From NCBI RefSeq assembly GCF_002197755.1, contig NZ_NHOT01000013.1, positions 1 through 64,000 on the forward strand: 64,000 nt of DNA, read 5' to 3'. Every line of letters begins with the position of its first letter. Positions within the stretch are counted from its first letter, which is position 1. Source of the stretch: Pedobacter sp. AJM. Its GTDB lineage: Bacteria; Bacteroidota; Bacteroidia; Sphingobacteriales; Sphingobacteriaceae. The position numbers and the translations under genes are program-made. The notes under the pieces are model-generated. The model was not told where the DNA came from. It ran no database searches and saw nothing but the letters and a program-made list of their open reading frames with translations. This document shows positions 63,269-64,000 of the stretch, piece by piece.

Positions 63269-64000
63269 ATGACTTACGAACAAAAGATAACCAGTGAACT
63301 GGATTTTTGGAAATTTAAAACTTTACAGAAATCTTCATTTTTGAATAAAGTTACGGATACCGTTCAGAAGAGGATCAACAGCTATATTCCGGATAAAATT
63401 CATAATGCCATTACCATGGCTATAAAACAGATGGTGAAGGCAGTGCTTTTTGGATCAACTTTTACAACCGCAAAGCCTGTTACCGATTTAACACTGATGC
63501 ACCGTGAGGCCTTAATTAATAAGAAAATAGACACCTACAAAAAAACCGGTGCTGCCGAAGGTGGCATTACCGGTGCAGGTGGCTTTTTAATGAGTCTGGC
63601 TGATTTCCCTTTGCTGTTGGGTATTAAAATGAAAATGCTTTTTGATATTGCTGCCTTGTATGGCTACGATGTGAAAGATTACCGTGAACGACTGTACATT
63701 CTGCACATCTTTCAACTGGCTTTTTCCAGTAAGGAAGAAAGTAAGAACATATTTTTGAAAATGCAGGACTGGGACGATAAAGCGCATCAATTACCCACAA
63801 ATATCGATGAATTTGACTGGCTTACCTTCCAACAGCAATATCGTGACTATATTGATCTGGCGAAACTGGCGCAGATGTTACCCTTTATTGGTGCCGCAGT
63901 TGGAGCAGTTGCAAATTATAAACTGATCGAGAAACTGGGCAAAACTGCCATGATGAGTTATCGCATGCGTTATTTTAATCTTCAGTCTATAACTTTAAGT
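63269..64000 (+). CDS. EcsC-family protein, cut by the window end
   Basis: 244 codons are visible and the frame is open to the last base, so the 3' end is missing. The EcsC signature is clear: GAAEGGITGAGGFLMSLADF, followed by LLLGIKMKMLFDIAALYGYD and YRERLYILHIFQLAFS. The family is membrane-associated with unknown function, named after the third gene of the Bacillus ecs operon. It starts 53 bp after the deaminase gene. Confidence 0.85.
   Translation, partial: MTYEQKITSELDFWKFKTLQKSSFLNKVTDTVQKRINSYIPDKIHNAITMAIKQMVKAVLFGSTFTTAKPVTDLTLMHREALINKKIDTYKKTGAAEGGITGAGGFLMSLADFPLLLGIKMKMLFDIAALYGYDVKDYRERLYILHIFQLAFSSKEESKNIFLKMQDWDDKAHQLPTNIDEFDWLTFQQQYRDYIDLAKLAQMLPFIGAAVGAVANYKLIEKLGKTAMMSYRMRYFNLQSITLS

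Overview
The window looks like a chromosomal segment from a Bacteroidota bacterium of the Sphingobacteriaceae, most likely Pedobacter or a close relative. This rests on: a Bacteroidota-type promoter (TTG, 20 bp, TAAGTTTG) before the OmpH-like gene; LytS/LytTR two-component proteins; a TPR protein ending in a LuxR-like helix-turn-helix; an exported malate:quinone oxidoreductase; and DUF1080 / Gfo-Idh-MocA gene clusters. No rRNA, tRNA or CRISPR array was seen. The genus is an inference.

Layout. (1) 1-3.2 kb: four copies of an interspersed intergenic repeat surround nhaA. (2) 3.2-4.7 kb: an unrecognised 434-aa protein and a palindromic non-coding element. (3) 4.86-14.25 kb: an AT-rich defence island. 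It holds an XRE regulator, a 51-aa membrane peptide, a small PD-(D/E)XK nuclease, a PLD-nuclease/SF2-helicase fusion, a serine recombinase and a large N6-adenine DNA methyltransferase. Between recombinase and methyltransferase lies a head-to-head, promoterless copy of the methyltransferase C-terminus. It begins at exactly the same codons and has almost the same length (645 against 642 nt). This is the hallmark of an invertible specificity switch and is the most exciting part of the window.

(4) 14.3-23.5 kb: lineage-specific genes, a 21-bp minisatellite, a structured leader that pairs with a start codon, an operon with SUFU and DUF6985-like immunity-type proteins, and a TPR regulator. (5) 23.7-32.8 kb: a C4-dicarboxylate module. 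It runs porin, DctA, PEP carboxykinase, a second divergent DctA-like carrier, then malate:quinone oxidoreductase, with a LytS/LytTR pair transcribed divergently. Together these would import dicarboxylates, oxidise malate and feed oxaloacetate to gluconeogenesis. (6) 33-41 kb: a lipoprotein pectate lyase, holA, an orphan HsdR-N protein, and a four-gene cluster (TIM barrel, Gfo/Idh/MocA, DUF1080, Gfo/Idh/MocA) resembling 3-keto-glycoside metabolism loci.

(7) 41-64 kb: mostly housekeeping genes: valS, a tandem Uma2 pair, a Zn/Cd-type P-ATPase, an M13 peptidase, mnmD, an aldo/keto reductase, an AI-2E-type transporter, a DoxX-like protein, mazG, an esterase, YchJ, truA, gyrB, a VOC protein, an OmpH-like lipoprotein, a guanine-deaminase-like enzyme and an EcsC-family protein cut by the window end. 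Several perfect stem-loop terminators punctuate this part.
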